This document shows, in pieces, positions 8,558-17,052 of a stretch of 64,000 nucleotides of DNA. The position numbers were made by a program, and so were the translations under genes. The notes under the pieces were generated by a model. It was not told the DNA's origin and made no database searches. It worked only from the letters and a program-made list of their open reading frames with translations. The DNA lies in assembly GCF_022827545.1 (NCBI RefSeq), contig NZ_CP094669.1:5573001-5637000 (forward strand), read 5' to 3'. Position 1 is the stretch's first letter. The number at the start of each line of letters is the position of its first letter. Source of the DNA: Hymenobacter tibetensis. Its GTDB lineage: Bacteria; Bacteroidota; Bacteroidia; Cytophagales; Hymenobacteraceae.

Positions 8558-10648
8558 TTACCCCTGCGCCTGAATAGCCGTGATAATCACCGTGTTGTAC
8601 ACGTCCTCCACGGTGCAGCCGCGGCTCAGGTCGTTGACGGGCTTGTTGAGGCCCTGTAGCACCGGCCCAATGGCCAGGGCCCCAGTTTCGCGCTGCACGG
8701 CTTTGTAGGTGTTGTTGCCGGTGTTCAGGTCGGGGAAGATGAGCACGCTGGCTTGGCCGGCCACTTCCGAACCCGGCAGCTTCTGCCGACCCACCATGGG
8801 GTCCACGGCGGCATCGTATTGAATAGGCCCTTCCACTTTCAGCTCGGGATGACGTTGCTTCACAAGCTGCGTGGCCTGCCGAACCTTCTCTACATCTGCC
8901 CCCTCGCCCGAGGTGCCCGACGAATACGAGAGCATAGCCACCCGCGGTTCGATACCAAACCGCCGGCTACTCTCCGCCGACGACACCGCAATTTCAGCTA
9001 GCTGCTCGGCCGTTGGGTTGGGGTTCACGGCACAGTCGCCGAACACCGCCACCCGGTCGGGCAAGCACATAAAGAACACCGACGACACCACCGACACGCC
9101 CGGCTTGGTTTTGATGAACTGCAAGGCCGGCCGGATGGTGTGCTGCGTGGTATGCACCGCTCCTGATACCATACCATCGGCGTGGCCCTTGTACACCATC
9201 ATACTCCCGAAATACGACACGTCGCGCATCATGTCGCGGGCCATATCATAGTTCACGTTCTTGGTTTTGCGCAGCTCGTAGAGCGTCTCCACGTAGTTGT
9301 TGTAGTTCTCGGCGTGGGCTGGGTCGATGAGCTGTACACGGCTTAAGTCCAGGTTCAGGCCGAGGCGCTTTACGGAGGCCGCAATAGCAGCAGGGTCGCC
9401 TAAGATGGTTAGGTCCACTACATCTTCGCTGAGCAGGCGGGCCGCAGCTCGCAGAATTCGGTCGTCGTCGCCTTCGGGCAGCACGATATGCTTGCGCTGG
9501 CTTTTGGCCCATTGCAGCAAACGGTACTGAAACATGTGGGGCGTAATACCCTCCGGCTCAAAAGTTACTATGCGCTCTTGCAGAGCCGTTACGTCAATGT
9601 ACCGATTGAACGTGTCGATGGCCAGCCGAATCTTCTTGGGGTTGTCGGCTGTGATGCGCGACTGAATAGCCCCGATAGTGGTGGTGGTGAGGAAAGTACC
9701 GGTTTGCACCGCCAGGACAGGCACCACCGTTTGCAAGCCCTCGATGAGCCGCAAAATAGGTGCATCGGGTTCCAAGCCACCCGTGAGCACCAGCCCAGCC
9801 ACTCGCGGGTAGTTGGCCGAGGCGTTAGCTTGCAGCGCAATGAGCAGAATATCGGCTCGGTCGCCGGGCGTTACGATCAGTACGTTCTCGGCAATACGGG
9901 TCAGGAAGTTGGGCACTTGCATAGCACCCGTAATAAAGTGGTCGACTTGATTGGTGAGGTGCTGCTCCCCGAACAGCAGCTTGCCCCCAAGCTGCTCTTT
10001 GATTTCCTTCATCGAAGGGTTTTGCAGGTCTTTATCGGCCGGCACCACCGCCAAAATAATTTCTTCTGGCAGCTGGGCCCGTAGCAAGCTGCGGACGTCG
10101 TCCACCTGGTCGGGGCTGATTTTGTTGGCTACCAACGCCAGCATTTGCACTTCCCGGGCTTCCACGTTGCGCCACACCGTCAGGGCCGTGTTCACCAGTT
10201 GGGCAGTGGTTTTGCTGCCCCCCGATATCACCATGATAACCGGTGCACCCAAGTTCTTGGCAATCGACATGTTGGCATCGAACTCGAACGCCGTGCCTTC
10301 GCCTACAAAGTCGCTGCCCTCTACTACCGTGAAGTCGTAGCGGTCTTCCTGGGTTTTAAACTTGTGGATAACGTTGTCGATAATATCGCCTTGCCGGTCG
10401 GCTTCCATCAGGCGCATGGCTTGGGGGCGCGTGTAGGCGTAGGTTTCGTCGTAGGCAATGGGCAGGTTGAAATAGCTCAACACCGTTTCGATGTGCACAT
10501 CCTTCTTCTCGGAAGCTGGCGCATTGATGATGGGCTTGAAGTAACCGATTTTCTGCGCCTTGCCTAGCAACATATCCACTAAGCCTAACGCAATCAACGA
10601 CTTGCCGCTGTGTGGTTCAGCTGATGCAATAAAGACGGTCTTGGTCAT
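8558..10648 (-). CDS. pta: Phosphate acetyltransferase (long form)
   Basis: A 696-aa enzyme that converts acetyl-CoA and phosphate to acetyl phosphate and CoA. The N-terminal third (MTKTVFIASAEPHSGKSLIALGL) is a DethiobiotinS/BioD-like P-loop domain, followed by a DRTGG-type domain. From about residue 375 (AKSQRKHIVLPEGDDDRIL) comes the catalytic PTA_PTB domain, with GMVSGAVHTT, VFGDCAVNPNP and SYSSGTSGEGADVEKV. This three-domain form is the E. coli Pta layout, in which the N-terminal part is regulatory. It ends 32 nt from the convergent DoxX gene with no strong terminator between them. Confidence 0.96.
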   Translation of the reverse strand: MTKTVFIASAEPHSGKSLIALGLVDMLLGKAQKIGYFKPIINAPASEKKDVHIETVLSYFNLPIAYDETYAYTRPQAMRLMEADRQGDIIDNVIHKFKTQEDRYDFTVVEGSDFVGEGTAFEFDANMSIAKNLGAPVIMVISGGSKTTAQLVNTALTVWRNVEAREVQMLALVANKISPDQVDDVRSLLRAQLPEEIILAVVPADKDLQNPSMKEIKEQLGGKLLFGEQHLTNQVDHFITGAMQVPNFLTRIAENVLIVTPGDRADILLIALQANASANYPRVAGLVLTGGLEPDAPILRLIEGLQTVVPVLAVQTGTFLTTTTIGAIQSRITADNPKKIRLAIDTFNRYIDVTALQERIVTFEPEGITPHMFQYRLLQWAKSQRKHIVLPEGDDDRILRAAARLLSEDVVDLTILGDPAAIAASVKRLGLNLDLSRVQLIDPAHAENYNNYVETLYELRKTKNVNYDMARDMMRDVSYFGSMMVYKGHADGMVSGAVHTTQHTIRPALQFIKTKPGVSVVSSVFFMCLPDRVAVFGDCAVNPNPTAEQLAEIAVSSAESSRRFGIEPRVAMLSYSSGTSGEGADVEKVRQATQLVKQRHPELKVEGPIQYDAAVDPMVGRQKLPGSEVAGQASVLIFPDLNTGNNTYKAVQRETGALAIGPVLQGLNKPVNDLSRGCTVEDVYNTVIITAIQAQG

Positions 10649-10828
10649 AAGGAAGTAGGTATAGGCTTTCCTACGGATAACAACCCGAACAGGCTGCCTG
10701 CCACCGGATTCGCACCTCGTTTTGGGAAACGCAGCACCTCGCTGTAGCAGGCTTGGGTTGGCTTGCGGCCACTATGGCAACTGCCCTGAAATTGTACGTG
10801 AAATAAATAAGGAGCTGCATATCCCTTT

Positions 10829-10863
10829 CTACGAAATATTCGTAGTATTACGAAAACATCGTA
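10829..10863 (+). promoter_or_regulatory. Two BlaI-type operators
   Basis: CTACGAA-ata-TTCGTAG (10829-10845) and TACGA-aaaca-TCGTA (10849-10863) are two inverted repeats sharing the half-site TACGA. Their centres are 19 bp apart, about two helical turns, so two repressor dimers could sit side by side. The second ends 7 nt before the ATG of the BlaI gene, so binding would block transcription start or early elongation. Autoregulation by the BlaI-type repressor is inferred from position and from how this family is known to work. Confidence 0.7.
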
Positions 10864-10870
10864 GATCTAT

Positions 10871-11239
10871 ATGGAACGACTGACCCAGCCCGAAGAAGAA
10901 GCCATGCAAGTACTATGGCAACTTAATGGGGGCTTTATCAAGGCTGTGCTGGAGCGATTGTCCGAACCCAAGCCTCCTTACACCACTCTGGCTTCTACCA
11001 TCCGCAACCTAGAGCGCAAAAGCTACCTCCGCAGCGAGAAGTTCGGCAACACTTACCGCTTCACGCCCGCCATTGCCGCCGAAGAGTACCGCAAGCAGTC
11101 TATGCACTCTTTCGTGGGCAGCTATTTCCGAAACTCCTATAAGGACTTGGTTTCGTTTTTCGCGCAGGAGCAGAATATCAGCGCCGACGATTTAAAGGAA
11201 ATCCTCGACATGATTGAAAACCAAAAGCCCAAGCCATGA
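10871..11239 (+). CDS. BlaI/MecI/CopY-family transcriptional repressor
   Basis: A 122-aa winged-helix protein. MERLTQPEEEAMQVLWQL is the standard BlaI N-terminus. The recognition helix region follows (PPYTTLASTIRNLERKSYL), then the wing (FTPAIAAEEYRKQSM) and a C-terminal dimerisation helix. These repressors are released when a partner membrane peptidase senses a signal. The next gene encodes such an M56 protein and starts inside the stop codon region (4-nt overlap ATGA), so the two are translationally coupled. Two palindromes just upstream are likely operators. No beta-lactamase gene is near, so the target may be only this operon or distant genes. Confidence 0.92.
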   Translation: MERLTQPEEEAMQVLWQLNGGFIKAVLERLSEPKPPYTTLASTIRNLERKSYLRSEKFGNTYRFTPAIAAEEYRKQSMHSFVGSYFRNSYKDLVSFFAQEQNISADDLKEILDMIENQKPKP

Positions 11240-12615
11240 TACCGGAACTGCTTGTGTATTTGCTGAAGGTAAACGGAGCATTGTTGCTTTTCGTGGCCGT
11301 GTACTACACACTGCTGCGCCAGCTCACCTTCCATACCCTGAACCGCTGGTACTTGGTAGGCGCCATCCTGTTTTCGGCGTTGTATCCGCTGGTAGATATA
11401 GAGGAGTTGTGGATGCAGCCAGCAGTTTTCGACAATGAGTTACTTGTGTGGCGCTCATCATGGACCACCACGCAGGCAGCAAATTCACCTACAGTTGATT
11501 ATGCCAGCTGGCTTCTGGCGCTGTATTGGGTTGGCGTAGCGCTAGCAAGTGGCCGGCTACTATTGCAAGGCATATCCTTATACCGGCTGCACCACGTGTC
11601 GCATCCCGATACTAGTGGCCTAGCATTCCGGCACGTACCACGTGCTGTTACGCCGTTTTCGTTCTGGCAGAACATCTATGTGAACCCGGAACAACACAGC
11701 GCTACCGAGTTGCAGGCTATTCTGCTGCATGAGCAGGTGCACGTACGGCAGTGGCACACGCTCGATGTGCTGCTCGGCCAAGTACAGCGCGTATTCTGCT
11801 GGTTCAATCCGGCGGCTTGGCTGTTGCAGCGCGCCATGCAGGAAAACCTGGAATTCATTGCCGATCGAGCAGTCCTTCAGACTGGCCACTTAGATAGTAG
11901 AGCGTATCAGTACAGCTTGGTGCGGCTCAGCACCCTGGCGCAGGGCCCGGCGCTTGTCACTCCGTTCACATTTCACCCACTCAAAAGCCGCATCAAGATG
12001 ATGAACAGCCAGAAAACACCCCTACTACAAGTTGCCCGGTATTTCCTTGCGGCCCCATTAGCCGCGGCCTTACTACTAGGCAGCTGCACCCAGGCCGAGA
12101 AAGAGCTAGCCGTGCAGCCCAGCACCACTGCAGCACAGCACACCCTAGACAATGCGCTCTATTTTGTTGATGGTGTACAATCCACGAAAGAAGCTGTTGA
12201 GCAGCTCACGCAAGACCCGAACGCCGTTGCCACTATGAATGTGCTCAAAGGCGAGCAAGCTACTAGTCAATTTGGCAAAGCTGCCGCTGCTGGCGTCATT
12301 GTTATTACCACCAAAGCCAACGAGAATTCAGCGGCCGTAGTGGCGTTCAACAAGCAATTTAGCCCGACCATGAACACCGCCGACGCCTTAATTCTTATCG
12401 ACGGCAAGGAGGCTAATGAGGCGACACTGAAGCAACTCCCTGCATCTAGCATCAAGGAAATGAAGGTCCTGAGAGGAGCGGCAGCAGAGCAGCAATACGG
12501 CGCTCGAGCCCGCAATGGTGTGATACTAGTTACCACCGGCGCGGCAGGGTTGGGCAAACTCAACCAACTGTATGACCACAACGGCGTGATAGGTATCACA
12601 AATAAAAAATGCTAA
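11236..12615 (+). CDS. M56 family (BlaR1-like) membrane peptidase with plug-like C-terminal repeats
   Basis: A 459-aa partner of the BlaI-type repressor. The N-terminal half has membrane segments at about 5-26, 36-52 and 90-112, then the zinc motif HEQVH (H165, E166, H169) of M56 peptidases. A further membrane segment lies at about 258-277 (ARYFLAAPLAAALLLGSC). In this family a signal triggers cytoplasmic cleavage of the repressor. Instead of a penicillin-binding sensor, the part after the last helix carries two copies of a motif known from TonB-receptor plug domains: residues about 334-360 (MNVLKGEQATSQFG) and 409-434 (MKVLRGAAAEQQYG), each ending in GVIxxTT. So the signal is unlikely to be a beta-lactam. 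A terminator follows the stop. Confidence 0.88.
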   Translation: MIPELLVYLLKVNGALLLFVAVYYTLLRQLTFHTLNRWYLVGAILFSALYPLVDIEELWMQPAVFDNELLVWRSSWTTTQAANSPTVDYASWLLALYWVGVALASGRLLLQGISLYRLHHVSHPDTSGLAFRHVPRAVTPFSFWQNIYVNPEQHSATELQAILLHEQVHVRQWHTLDVLLGQVQRVFCWFNPAAWLLQRAMQENLEFIADRAVLQTGHLDSRAYQYSLVRLSTLAQGPALVTPFTFHPLKSRIKMMNSQKTPLLQVARYFLAAPLAAALLLGSCTQAEKELAVQPSTTAAQHTLDNALYFVDGVQSTKEAVEQLTQDPNAVATMNVLKGEQATSQFGKAAAAGVIVITTKANENSAAVVAFNKQFSPTMNTADALILIDGKEANEATLKQLPASSIKEMKVLRGAAAEQQYGARARNGVILVTTGAAGLGKLNQLYDHNGVIGITNKKC

Positions 12616-12628
12616 GCCGTACTATCAT

Positions 12629-12676
12629 AAAGCAAAACGCCGCTCCCTGCTAGATGAGGGGGCGGCGTTTTGCTTT
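12629..12676. terminator. Terminator after the BlaI/M56 operon
   Basis: AAGCAAAACGCCGC pairs with GCGGCGTTTTGCTT, with an inner CCCT/AGGG pairing. It lies between the convergent M56 gene and a small minus-strand gene, and the A/T-rich flanks allow action in both directions. Confidence 0.75.
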
Positions 12677-12696
12677 GGGGCCAGGTGCTATACAGC

Positions 12697-13038
12697 CTAT
12701 TCCTTACGACGGTAGGGCCGGAAAGTAATGGCAGCATCGGCAGCAATCAAGCCACCAATACCACCATGGGCGGCGAAAAAGCTGCTAACAGCCGTTTCGA
12801 AACCCGCTTGGTCTTGTAAGTCCGTATCGAGGAGAACGTCGTGTTGATCGAGGGGAGCAGGCAGGGTGCTCAGGCGGCACCGGTCGATGCCCAACGGATG
12901 CTCGGCGTAGAGCCGCGTACCGTCTTGGGCGGCATGCGAATGGCGGTAGCGCCAGGCAGTGCTATGGGTGGTACGGCTGCTTGCTTCGGTGCGCGAGGTT
13001 GGCTCGAAGCCCAGACCTTGCAAATAATTTTCTGTCAT
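12697..13038 (-). CDS. Hypothetical protein, 113 aa
   Basis: I do not recognise this family. The ATG at 13038 gives MTENYLQGLGFEPTSRTEASS. The frame from 13068 would add ten residues and starts at a weaker codon. The protein is soluble, with no signal peptide or membrane helix. It has a His/Arg/Trp-rich middle (AWRYRHSHAAQDGTRLYAEHPLG) and ends in a Gly/Ala-rich stretch followed by FRPYRRKE. The terminator on its downstream side (12629-12676), shared with the M56 operon, supports a real transcription unit. No functional inference is possible. Confidence 0.6.
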   Translation of the reverse strand: MTENYLQGLGFEPTSRTEASSRTTHSTAWRYRHSHAAQDGTRLYAEHPLGIDRCRLSTLPAPLDQHDVLLDTDLQDQAGFETAVSSFFAAHGGIGGLIAADAAITFRPYRRKE

Positions 13039-13296
13039 TCTGCTAGTTACGCATAATTCAGCTAGCAACTGATGCAGCGTGCTTTGGCCTGCTCGCGTGC
13101 CGCCACTGCCTTCGCCGCATTGCTCTTAGCGCAGCAGCTATGAATTGCTAGGCAACAAGTAGGCTACCCCTGCACGGTAGGAGCTACCCGCTGGACGGTT
13201 GGAGGCTAGGTACAACTACAAAGCACAGTGGGGCTACAGGTGAAGCGGCGCGAAGAATTCAACAAAAATTTGAAAACCCAGCCTCTATTTTCGCCT

Positions 13297-13304
13297 ATCT
13301 TGCC
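13297..13304 (+). promoter_or_regulatory. Probable -7 box (TATCTTGC)
   Basis: TATCTTGC lies 16 nt before the ATG at 13321. A TTG at 13271-13273 is 23 nt upstream, within the loose spacing tolerated by Bacteroidota -33/-7 promoters. The same octamer precedes 2120, 27609 and 28218. Confidence 0.45.
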
Positions 13305-13320
13305 TGCCTAGTTTTGTAGT

Positions 13321-13743
13321 ATGGCTGCCACTGCTCTTCCTGAAGTCCTATTACCTACCGCACACCGCGCCGACCTTGATATCTTGGTTGGACGTTGGAG
13401 CTGCCAGCCGGAACCAGACCAGTTGCCGGGTGCCTACGCCCATCTTACCCGCGAGGCAGTGGCTTCTGGCTGCCGTTTCTGGCTGCAAGATATTCGAAGC
13501 CGCACCCTCAACGACCCACACACCACGCAGTGGCTGCTCACCCAGTACTTTCCGCAGATGGCGAGCCAATTGGGTGGGCGCCTGTCCGTAGCGTACCTGA
13601 CCAGCCCAACCCTGATGGAGCTGCTAGTAAATGCGCCCGGTTTCAGGACGCCCGACGCGTACGCCACCGAGCCCTTTGTTATTGCTTTCTTCGGTACCGA
13701 AGGCGAGGCGCTAACGTGGCTGGAACAACAACGAAGCCACTAA
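13321..13743 (+). CDS. SpoIIAA/STAS-like small protein, paralog 1
   Basis: This 140-aa soluble protein has no signal peptide. It shares a spaced pattern with its neighbour at 13890: an early D...RW, then a Trp-Leu-x-Asp-x-Arg core (FWLQDIRSR), a WL...YFP element, a hydrophobic strand (LSVAYLTSP) and a C-terminal EGEALTWL helix. The alternation of strands and helices fits a SpoIIAA-like (STAS-type) fold. I infer this from pattern only; no catalytic or phospho-site is obvious. Such proteins in other bacteria bind partners or small hydrophobic ligands. The 146-nt gap to the next paralog and identical orientation suggest local duplication. Confidence 0.65.
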   Translation: MAATALPEVLLPTAHRADLDILVGRWSCQPEPDQLPGAYAHLTREAVASGCRFWLQDIRSRTLNDPHTTQWLLTQYFPQMASQLGGRLSVAYLTSPTLMELLVNAPGFRTPDAYATEPFVIAFFGTEGEALTWLEQQRSH

Positions 13744-13889
13744 ACAGGGCCCAGTAGAACCCGTTGAGAATCAGTCATACCCGCTGCAGAAGGGGGGTCC
13801 AAGTACAAGATCATGGTTCTGGTTGAACGCGAACAGGCAAGTCCCCGTAAGCGGAAGGCAACTACCCCGCGTTAGGCGGCTATTTCCTT

Positions 13890-14330
13890 ATGTCTACCAC
13901 TCCTCAACTCGACTATTTGGATCTACATTACCGCTCCGATTTGGGCATAGTGACGGCACGCTGGACGCGGCCAATGTCCTCCTCTGAGCTCCGCAATGGC
14001 TACCAAACCCTTCTGCGCTACGCCGCTACCTGCTCTGATTGCCGGTACTGGCTGATAGACTCGCGCCGCCGGGTGGAAGTGGATGCCCGCGACGTGCATT
14101 GGCTTACCAACGTTTTTTATCCCACGCTACGCACGCACATGCACGGAGTGGTATTTCTGGCCTTCCTGGTGGCGCCGTATCAGCTCCACGATGTGCAAGA
14201 TGATTCGCTACCATCTCTCCCCCACAACCACGGCGACAACTGTTCGCTCAACCAGTTCATCAACGAAGGCGAAGCGGTGCATTGGCTGATGGCTCAGGGG
14301 GCCCACCCAGTAACGCAACGGGTTGCGTAG
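13890..14330 (+). CDS. SpoIIAA/STAS-like small protein, paralog 2
   Basis: A 146-aa soluble protein related to the preceding gene. It shows TARWTRP near the N-terminus, the core RYWLIDSRRR, WLTNVFYPTL, the strand VVFLAFLVAP and the C-terminal helix motif EGEAVHWLMAQ. A His-rich insert (LPHNHGDNCS) is absent from the first paralog. No enzyme motif is visible. It is convergent with a creatininase-family gene, with only 42 nt between the stop codons, and the end of its frame contains a short GGGTTGC-gta-GCAACCC hairpin that may help terminate transcription. Confidence 0.65.
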   Translation: MSTTPQLDYLDLHYRSDLGIVTARWTRPMSSSELRNGYQTLLRYAATCSDCRYWLIDSRRRVEVDARDVHWLTNVFYPTLRTHMHGVVFLAFLVAPYQLHDVQDDSLPSLPHNHGDNCSLNQFINEGEAVHWLMAQGAHPVTQRVA

Positions 14331-14372
14331 CAACCCTTACAGAATCAGCTAAAAGTAAGCCAGCACCTGGCG

Positions 14373-15137
14373 TTACTCGTACAAATCCTGGGTGTCGGTG
14401 GCAGCCAGCTCCGTCAGAAACTGCCCAATATTCGTACATACGGCCGCCAGAAAAGCCTCACCTTTTTCAGCGGTGGCCGCCGCTGGGTTGCCCACGCCGG
14501 TGTCGGCCGTTACTTTGCTCCACTCACGCTGCGCCCACGCCCATTCCCGGAGCGCCTTGATCCGAAACTGTCGGGCAGCCCCGTCCCCAGCTTCCAGTAG
14601 GGGCCGCACCAGTTCTGGCGCTATGTGCAGCATGGCGCTGGTTTCCAGCTCGTCAGCATGGTCGCCGGGAGCTTCAAAAAATCGGGTTCGGTCGGCTGCT
14701 TTAAACCAGTTGAGCGTGCAAAGAAATACCGTTGGAAACTCTGCCTGCAATTCCCGCAGTATTTGCCGGAAGTCGTTGCCACCGTGTCCGTTCAGCACCA
14801 CCAGCTTCGGAATACCTTGGCGCGCCAGCACTTGCACTAAGTCACGCAAAATGGCTAGTTGCGTGCTCGGGTTCAGGTTCATATCGAGCGTGATATCCAG
14901 CTGGCCAGTGTTTACCCCGAAAGGTATGGTAGGCAGCACCACTACTTTGGCTCCTTGCTCCCACGCCACTCGGGCCGCTTCCGCTGCCACATAGTCGCAC
15001 TGGAAGTTGTCGGTGGCATAAGGCAGATGGTAGTTGTGGGCCTCCGTGGCTCCCCAGGGTAGCACCACCACTTCGAAGTTTGTGTTCTTGACCTCCTGCC
15101 AGTTGGTTTCAGCTAATATATAGGGGCGTGGTGCCAT
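14373..15137 (-). CDS. Creatininase-family amidohydrolase
   Basis: A 254-aa protein starting at the ATG 15137 (MAPRPYILAETNW). The family's metal-binding pattern is present: LPWGATEAHNYHLPYATD, followed by VLPTIPFGVN, then VVLNGHGGNDFRQIL and the acidic GDHADELETSAML. These contain the Glu, His and Asp residues used to bind two metal ions in creatininase and relatives. The family covers creatinine amidohydrolases, mycofactocin MftE and archaeal riboflavin-pathway deformylases, so the exact substrate is open. It lies head to tail with the HAD gene at 15167 (29-nt gap), so they may be co-transcribed from upstream of 15805. Confidence 0.85.
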   Translation of the reverse strand: MAPRPYILAETNWQEVKNTNFEVVVLPWGATEAHNYHLPYATDNFQCDYVAAEAARVAWEQGAKVVVLPTIPFGVNTGQLDITLDMNLNPSTQLAILRDLVQVLARQGIPKLVVLNGHGGNDFRQILRELQAEFPTVFLCTLNWFKAADRTRFFEAPGDHADELETSAMLHIAPELVRPLLEAGDGAARQFRIKALREWAWAQREWSKVTADTGVGNPAAATAEKGEAFLAAVCTNIGQFLTELAATDTQDLYE

Positions 15138-15166
15138 ACAAGACAAGCGTAAAGTGGACAGGACAA

Positions 15167-15805
15167 CTACAGCAATTGGCGCAAGTCGGTGAAGGAATCT
15201 ATGCGCATGGCGGCCTCCTCAGCTGGTACCTCACCGAAGCCGTACGTGGCGAAAATAAACGGAATACCACTTTTCTGGCTGGCTTCAAAGTCGCTGCGCG
15301 TGTCTCCAACATATACTGGCGCCTGAAGCTGGTACTGCTCGATAACCTCCAAGATGTTCTGAAACTTAGGTAGGTTCTTGGTTCCGAAGCATTGATGTCC
15401 TTCGAAGTACGACTCCAACTGACTATGCTGAAAAAACGCCTCTATGTAGCCGCGTTGGCAGTTGCTTACAATAAACAGCCGGTACCCTTGCTCCTGCAAG
15501 TAGCGCAGGGTGCTCTCAAGCTCCGGGTATAGCGTTCCGCCGTATTGCTCCACGCCACCTAACTCGTGCTGAGCGCACAACGCTTTGAATTCCTGGCGCT
15601 TTTCCACTGGCAATGACGGAAACAGCTTTTCGTACACCGCTTCGTAAGGTTGTCCGGTTACGGCTTGCACATCAGCCAGCGTGATGTCTTGTTCGATATA
15701 GCTAACGCTATTTTTAGCGGCCTGAAAGCCTTTCGTAACCGACTCTGTTGCATTCCAAAGGGTGCCGTCGAGGTCGAAAATCACACTGTCAAAGCGTGGC
15801 GTCAT
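15167..15805 (-). CDS. HAD-superfamily phosphatase (Gph-like)
   Basis: A 212-aa protein from the ATG at 15805, chosen because motif I (SVIFDLDGTLW) then lies at residues 6-16, as usual. In-frame codons further upstream are possible but would add unstructured residues. Motif II is IVSNCQRG, and the acidic motif IV is YVGDTRSDFEAS. A helical cap lies between motifs I and II, as in phosphoglycolate-phosphatase-like enzymes. It should hydrolyse a small phosphorylated metabolite in the cytoplasm, with the substrate unknown. It precedes the creatininase-family gene by 29 nt on the same strand. Confidence 0.82.
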   Translation of the reverse strand: MTPRFDSVIFDLDGTLWNATESVTKGFQAAKNSVSYIEQDITLADVQAVTGQPYEAVYEKLFPSLPVEKRQEFKALCAQHELGGVEQYGGTLYPELESTLRYLQEQGYRLFIVSNCQRGYIEAFFQHSQLESYFEGHQCFGTKNLPKFQNILEVIEQYQLQAPVYVGDTRSDFEASQKSGIPFIFATYGFGEVPAEEAAMRIDSFTDLRQLL

Positions 15806-16208
15806 AGCTATGTTGTTGATGGTCAAATACGGCACCTGCGCGCCACTTGTGGCCTTACGAACGCCAGTTACCATGCTTTGTTTCACTTGACTGTTGGACG
15901 CATCAGGCAGTCATCCCACTTGTAACTGTTCTTTCCATCCAGCAATATGCTCAGGCTTTGGTGCATACTATAGCCTTGCCTGCGTGCTGTTACCCCGTTC
16001 TAATCAGGACAAGCAGCATAGTGCCAGTGAATTTGATAACGTTGAAAAGTATAACTTGTGCTATTCGGTGTATTTCGCTGCCAAGGAGCCAATCTTATAT
16101 TATTCTATGCTTTAAACCGCTAAATTGCTGACTGTTGCCTATACGCTAGGATGTTGTTGGCCTCTCAGTTGTTCGAGCGAATACTAAAAACCCTCTTACT
16201 TCCCTCTT
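15806..16208. other. 403-bp intergenic region
   Basis: This divergent spacer contains the promoters of the HAD gene and of the small secreted protein at 16209. I see no convincing ORF, RNA gene or long repeat in it. The right half is somewhat richer in A and T than the surrounding genes. Confidence 0.4.
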
Positions 16209-16511
16209 ATGTACAAGATAGTTTTACTGTTTCTTTGCACGCTGTTCATGCTCTTCGAGCCGGATGCAGCCCAAGCAGCAGAAGCAAGCCTTCCCACCAC
16301 CGAGGCTGAGAGTAGCCTCTATCCCAAGGTACCGCGCCCCAACTACAAGAGATACCGAGGCAACAGCCGCACCAAGAAAAAGAAGTTTGGCTACTTCCGC
16401 CGTAGGGCAGCTCGCCGCAAAGCAATGCGCAAACGCAGAGCCACGCCAGCACCACGCAAAGGGGTCATTTCGGTTGACGAGCCGAAAGGCACTATGCCGA
16501 AAAACAACTAG
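16209..16511 (+). CDS. Small secreted, highly basic protein
   Basis: A 100-aa protein with a signal peptide (MYKIVLLFLCTLFMLFEPDAAQA) and a mature part very rich in Lys and Arg: RTKKKKFGYFRRRAARRKAMRKRR. There are no cysteines in the mature part and no recognised domain. It is followed by an intrinsic terminator, so it is a single-gene unit. Strongly basic exported proteins of this size could bind DNA, polysaccharide or lipopolysaccharide outside the membrane, but that is only a guess from charge. Confidence 0.65.
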   Translation: MYKIVLLFLCTLFMLFEPDAAQAAEASLPTTEAESSLYPKVPRPNYKRYRGNSRTKKKKFGYFRRRAARRKAMRKRRATPAPRKGVISVDEPKGTMPKNN

Positions 16512-16552
16512 GCATACACGTCCTCCGTCTCCTTTGTTGGTCACTTGAAACT

Positions 16553-16595
16553 TCAGCCGCACTTGCTCTCAGAGTAGGTGCGGCTGACTTGTTTT
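16553..16595 (+). terminator. Terminator of the small basic protein gene
   Basis: TCAGCCGCAC pairs with GTGCGGCTGA (16578-16587), with an inner CTCT/AGAG pairing, followed by CTTGTTTT. It begins 41 nt after the stop codon. Confidence 0.7.
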
Positions 16596-16830
16596 ACACT
16601 TGTACTGTGTTTTGTCACCTCACTCATTCAGTGATTTTAGCTACAACTAAACGCGCTTCTTGGTTCTCGAATTGATTCCGAACCAACTACTCTTTCCCAT
16701 ATCAAGACCCACAGTTGTACTTGACTGGACCTACACCGTGGAGTGCTGATTAGCAGCGAGTTATACACTAGAGCTACAGCCCCAGTTATCCCTTTACAGC
16801 AGTGGCGAGAATGTGCAATAGTCTTCCTAG

Positions 16831-16876
16831 TATGACATATCAAATAATAGAAACAACTGTTATTTGATATGTCATA
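16831..16876. repeat. Perfect 17-bp AT-rich inverted repeat
   Basis: TATGACATATCAAATAA (16831-16847) and TTATTTGATATGTCATA (16860-16876) are exact reverse complements around a 12-nt loop. It lies about 180 nt before the DUF547 gene and far from any stop codon, so a terminator role is unlikely. It is more like a regulator site, a mobile-element remnant or an RNA structure. Confidence 0.65.
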
Positions 16877-17052
16877 TTATGCATCATTTCTCATTATGAA
16901 ATGACTTTCTTATATATGGAACAATATATTAAATGTAATATATATTTAACATTCTAATTATCAGCATTTTACCATATATTTTTATAATATGTCAATTTTG
17001 GTTGCTAAGTTGTATTGCACCCTATACAATCTGACTACTGTTTCTTTAATCC

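Larger units (their letters stand above)
16512..17052. other. 541-bp intergenic region with AT-rich island
   Basis: The first 80 bases hold the terminator of the small basic protein. From about 16800 to 17030 the composition shifts sharply to A and T (runs such as TATATATGGAACAATATATT), unlike the GC-rich surroundings. This part contains a perfect 17-bp inverted repeat (16831-16876) and a second one, TCATTTC-tcattat-GAAATGA, just after it. No ORF of note is present. Confidence 0.6.

Noticed and set aside
8901..8960. tRNA-like GGTTCGA pieces inside pta
   Set aside because: No cloverleaf can be formed and the sequence is fully coding for Pta.
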